A stretch of 64,000 nucleotides of DNA from Mycobacterium asiaticum (GTDB lineage: Bacteria; Actinomycetota; Actinomycetes; Mycobacteriales; Mycobacteriaceae). Below are positions 61,729 to 64,000 of the stretch, in pieces; within the stretch, counting starts at the first letter, position 1, and every line of letters begins with the position of its first letter. The notes beneath the pieces were generated by a model. That model was not told the DNA's origin, made no database searches, and saw only the letters and a list, made by a program, of their open reading frames with translations. The DNA is taken from positions 1 to 64,000 of the forward strand of contig NZ_LZLQ01000100.1 in the NCBI RefSeq assembly GCF_001673315.1, given 5' to 3'. The translations under genes were made by a program, and so were the position numbers.

Positions 61729-62751
61729 CTAACTCGCCCGGCTCCTGCCCTTGCGCATGTCGCGCCAGAAGCGGGCCGCCTCCCGGATCGACTCCTCAAC
61801 CGGACGCGGCTGCCAGCCCAACTCGCGAACCGCTTTGCCGTGATCGACAGGGGCTTCGGCGCGCATCATCCGCACCGAGTCGAGGCTGAGTTCGGCGTCC
61901 TTGCCGGTCAGCCGGGCACGCAGGCTGCCCAGTGCGCCGAGGGCATAGAGCAGCGACACCGGTATCGAGCGTTGCGGCGGCGGCACCCCCGCTTCGTCGG
62001 CGGCGATGCGGACCACGTCGGTCAGGGCCATCATGCGTTCGGAGACCAGGTACTTCTCGCCGTTGCGGCCGCGTTCGGCGGCCAGGAGCATCGCCCGCGC
62101 GGCATCGTCGACCCCGACCACTTCGAGTTGGATGTCTTTCATCAGAAAAGGCAGCTTGCCGAAAACCGCACCCGCGATGAACGCGCCGTGCGGGGTCCGT
62201 CCCCAGTCCCCGGCGCCATAGGTGGTTGAGACGCACATCGCGACGGCGGGCAGGCCATGCTCGGCGACGTAGCGCAGCACCAAATCCTCGGCCTGCACCC
62301 GGGACTGGACGTAGGGAGTGACCTTGCGATCCGGGCCGATTCGGTCGGATTCGGTGGCCACCCGGCCGTGTCGGCGATCCACCGTGGCGTAGGTGCTGGT
62401 GAAGACGAGTCTGCGCAGGTTGGCAGCGATCGGCTTCTCCACGGCGACGTCCAGGACGTTGCGCAAGCCCTCGACGTTGGTGCGGAACAGCGGCGACGGA
62501 TCGCGCAGCCATGCGCGCGTGTCGACAACGCAGTAGTAGACGTCGTCACACCCTTCCATGGCCTCGCGCACGGTGGCGGTATCGAAGACGTCGCCGTGAA
62601 AGCGGGTCAACTCCAAGTCGTCGATCGAGCGCGTGTTGGCGTTGGGGCGCACCATGACGCGTACCTGGTGACCGTCTTCGACGAGCAGTCGGGTCACATG
62701 CGACCCGAGAAAGCCGTTGGCGCCGATCACCAGTTTCGGTGCGGCGCTCAC
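61729..62751 (-). CDS. NAD-dependent epimerase/dehydratase-family protein (Rv0139-like), 340 aa
   Basis: Extended SDR related to dihydroflavonol-reductase/hopanoid-type epimerases. Cofactor motif VIGANGFLGSHVTRLL at the N-terminus, FHGDVFDTATVREAM, FTSTYATVDRR with the catalytic Tyr in TPYVQSRVQAEDLV, and STTYGAGDWGRTPHGAFI. GTG 62749-62751 overlaps the preceding stop as GTGA and gives a length equal to Rv0139. Substrate unknown. Confidence 0.9.
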   Translation of the reverse strand: MSAAPKLVIGANGFLGSHVTRLLVEDGHQVRVMVRPNANTRSIDDLELTRFHGDVFDTATVREAMEGCDDVYYCVVDTRAWLRDPSPLFRTNVEGLRNVLDVAVEKPIAANLRRLVFTSTYATVDRRHGRVATESDRIGPDRKVTPYVQSRVQAEDLVLRYVAEHGLPAVAMCVSTTYGAGDWGRTPHGAFIAGAVFGKLPFLMKDIQLEVVGVDDAARAMLLAAERGRNGEKYLVSERMMALTDVVRIAADEAGVPPPQRSIPVSLLYALGALGSLRARLTGKDAELSLDSVRMMRAEAPVDHGKAVRELGWQPRPVEESIREAARFWRDMRKGRSRAS

Positions 62752-63254
62752 GAAGCACCCCCGTACTGCTTCATGAAACGCGCGGCCTCCTCGTCGAGGG
62801 TGCCGCACTCTTGGGCTTTGCGGCACCACTTGAGTGCGGCCTGAACGAAGCGCAGCGGGTTGTAGATGTCTTCCTGCCGTCGCCACAGCCCGTCACCGGC
62901 GTAGGTGATGATCGAGATGTTGGTCGCGGTGATCACGCTGCCGTCGCCCGGATCCCGCATCGGGTTGTCGAGTTCCATGATCACGCGGGCGGTGGGTTCA
63001 TCGATGACCGACCACAAGGAGGGGAACTCCACCATGTGGCTGCCCGGAAACGACGTCATCGTGCGTTTGATCCAGGTCCGCACCTCGTCGCGGCCGTGCA
63101 TGGTGCCCGCCGCGTGCTCGATGTAGAGGACGTCAGGCGTGTAGTGCTGCACCCATGCGTCCCAGTCCTGCGTTTCGGCGGCCCGCGCGACCGTCTGCTC
63201 GAATTTTGCGAAGGCCTCGACCAGTTCGCTGCGGGGGAATTTCGGGGCGCTCAC
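62748..63254 (-). CDS. SnoaL/NTF2-like protein (Rv0138-like), 168 aa
   Basis: SnoaL-like fold: [60 protein letters not shown] and [22 protein letters not shown] start. Translationally coupled to the epimerase gene. Limonene-1,2-epoxide hydrolase-like proteins share this outline; no catalytic assignment is possible. Divergent to msrA with an 80-bp gap. Confidence 0.87.
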   Translation of the reverse strand: MSAPKFPRSELVEAFAKFEQTVARAAETQDWDAWVQHYTPDVLYIEHAAGTMHGRDEVRTWIKRTMTSFPGSHMVEFPSLWSVIDEPTARVIMELDNPMRDPGDGSVITATNISIITYAGDGLWRRQEDIYNPLRFVQAALKWCRKAQECGTLDEEAARFMKQYGGAS

Positions 63255-63334
63255 GCGCCGTTACACCTCACGGGCGGAGTGTAGCGTGGGGCTTCTGCGC
63301 GTCCACGGGAACCCGGCCCACGTTAGGAGGAGCA

Positions 63335-63850
63335 ATGACAAGCACTGAGAAGGCCATTCTGGCCGGTGGCTGCTTCTGGGGCGTGCAGGACCTGATTCGC
63401 AAGCAACCCGGAGTGATTTCCACGCGAGTCGGCTACAGCGGCGGCGACGTTCCCAACGCGACCTACCGCAATCACGGCACGCATGCCGAGGCCGTCGAGA
63501 TCGTCTTCGACCCTTCGGTCACCGACTACCGCACCATTTTGGAGTTCTTCTTCCAGATCCACGACCCGAGCACCAAAAACCGCCAGGGTAACGACCGGGG
63601 ACTGAGCTACCGGTCGGCCATCTTCTACCTCGACGACGAGCAGAAACGGGTGGCCCTGGACACGATCGCCGACGTCGACGCCTCCGGTCTGTGGCCGGGC
63701 AAGGTGGTGACCGAGGTCAGCCCGGCCGGGGATTTCTGGGAGGCTGAACCCGAACACCAGGACTACCTGCAGCGCTACCCCAACGGCTACACCTGCCACT
63801 TCGTGCGGCCGGGCTGGAAACTGCCGCGGCGCGCCGAGGCCAACCGCTAG
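63335..63850 (+). CDS. msrA: Peptide methionine sulfoxide reductase MsrA, 171 aa
   Basis: Repairs methionine-S-sulfoxide in proteins. The catalytic [10 protein letters not shown] (Cys about residue 13) and the family text [37 protein letters not shown] and YRSAIFY are clear. A further Cys in [11 protein letters not shown] may serve as resolving residue. ATG 63335 follows aggagg, so the longer frame is rejected. Matches Rv0137c. Its stop overlaps the convergent P450 stop as CTAG. Confidence 0.96.
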   Translation: MTSTEKAILAGGCFWGVQDLIRKQPGVISTRVGYSGGDVPNATYRNHGTHAEAVEIVFDPSVTDYRTILEFFFQIHDPSTKNRQGNDRGLSYRSAIFYLDDEQKRVALDTIADVDASGLWPGKVVTEVSPAGDFWEAEPEHQDYLQRYPNGYTCHFVRPGWKLPRRAEANR

Positions 63851-64000
63851 CGCCGGTGCACCACGATTCGCCCGCCATCTTTGGGGGTGTAGGCGACGCC
63901 ACGGCAGTGTCGCCGCTCACCGGGGGCAGTTGTCGGCTCAATTATGAAGTTGCGCAACACTGTTCGTAACACAACGTCCATTTCCATGTTCGCGAACGCG
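63847..64000 (-). CDS. Cytochrome P450, C-terminal fragment (CYP138-like, runs off the right edge)
   Basis: The last 51 codons read [20 protein letters not shown] and then [20 protein letters not shown] to a TAG at 63847-63849. AFANMEM followed by an ERR..RG..P.GG pattern is the end of mycobacterial CYP136/138-type P450s, just after the heme loop. Position fits CYP138 (Rv0136), the neighbour of msrA in H37Rv. The heme Cys lies outside the window. Convergent with msrA, 4-bp overlap. Confidence 0.8.
   Translation of the reverse strand, partial: AFANMEMDVVLRTVLRNFIIEPTTAPGERRHCRGVAYTPKDGGRIVVHRR

Overview
The window is a high-GC mycobacterial chromosome segment. The gene order is that of the mce1 neighbourhood of Mycobacterium tuberculosis H37Rv, read in reverse: the left edge matches Rv0176 and the right edge Rv0137c/Rv0136. 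Locus equivalences are recalled from known protein sequences and gene order, not searched. Several features argue against the M. tuberculosis complex: about 15 kb of extra genes between the adhE1-like gene and the Rv0161-like FAD oxidase, a dps gene, a third methyltransferase, and six PE-PPE hydrolases. A non-tuberculous Mycobacterium is the likely source.

Layout. 1-12984 (minus strand): the mce1 operon, in transcription order fadD5, yrbE1A, yrbE1B, mce1A-F, a Mce-associated membrane protein and the start of an RDD protein. Most genes overlap by about 4 bp. 13153-15893: the divergent regulator mce1R, a SRPBCC protein, a hotdog thioesterase and an adhE1-like dehydrogenase. 15883-34082: an accessory catabolic region. 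It holds a seven-gene operon (alpha/beta hydrolase, SDR, HpcH/HpaI aldolase, zinc dehydrogenase, P450, two poorly known proteins), a CaiB-type CoA-transferase, a 13E12-type DUF222/HNH gene, a double DUF427 gene, an acyl-CoA dehydrogenase, a luciferase-like oxidoreductase, two thioesterases, an SMP-30 lactonase, a TetR regulator, the FAD oxidase, another SDR and a dihydrodipicolinate-reductase-like enzyme. 34330-48549: one PE-PPE gene, a TetR gene, a 41-residue gene, a DUF1348 gene, fadE2, ptpB and five tandem PE-PPE genes. 48550-48980: a partial duplication with a hairpin and a 34-bp tandem repeat. 48981-64000: quinone oxidoreductase, SDR, aldehyde dehydrogenase, three methyltransferases, TetR, pirin, ClC channel, Dps, an AlkA-like glycosylase, two SnoaL/NTF2-like proteins, DUF427, TetR, a nucleoside-sugar-type epimerase, MsrA and the tail of a CYP138-like P450.

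How it works together. The mce1 genes build an ABC-type lipid importer: two permeases, six MCE proteins and accessory proteins. FadD5 activates fatty acids and Mce1R represses the operon; the ATPase is expected elsewhere. In the accessory region, the same near-palindromic box (TGACA, 11 bases, ATTTGTAAAG) occurs three times: once before the P450 operon and twice, exactly 60 bp apart, between a thioesterase operon and an SMP-30/thioesterase/TetR operon. This suggests one TetR-controlled degradation pathway split over three transcription units, with a 13E12 gene and a DUF427 gene lying between them. Its substrate cannot be read from the sequence.

The window is also rich in short tandem repeats at gene ends (11, 17, 18 and 34 bp), several of which include stop codons or C-terminal codons.
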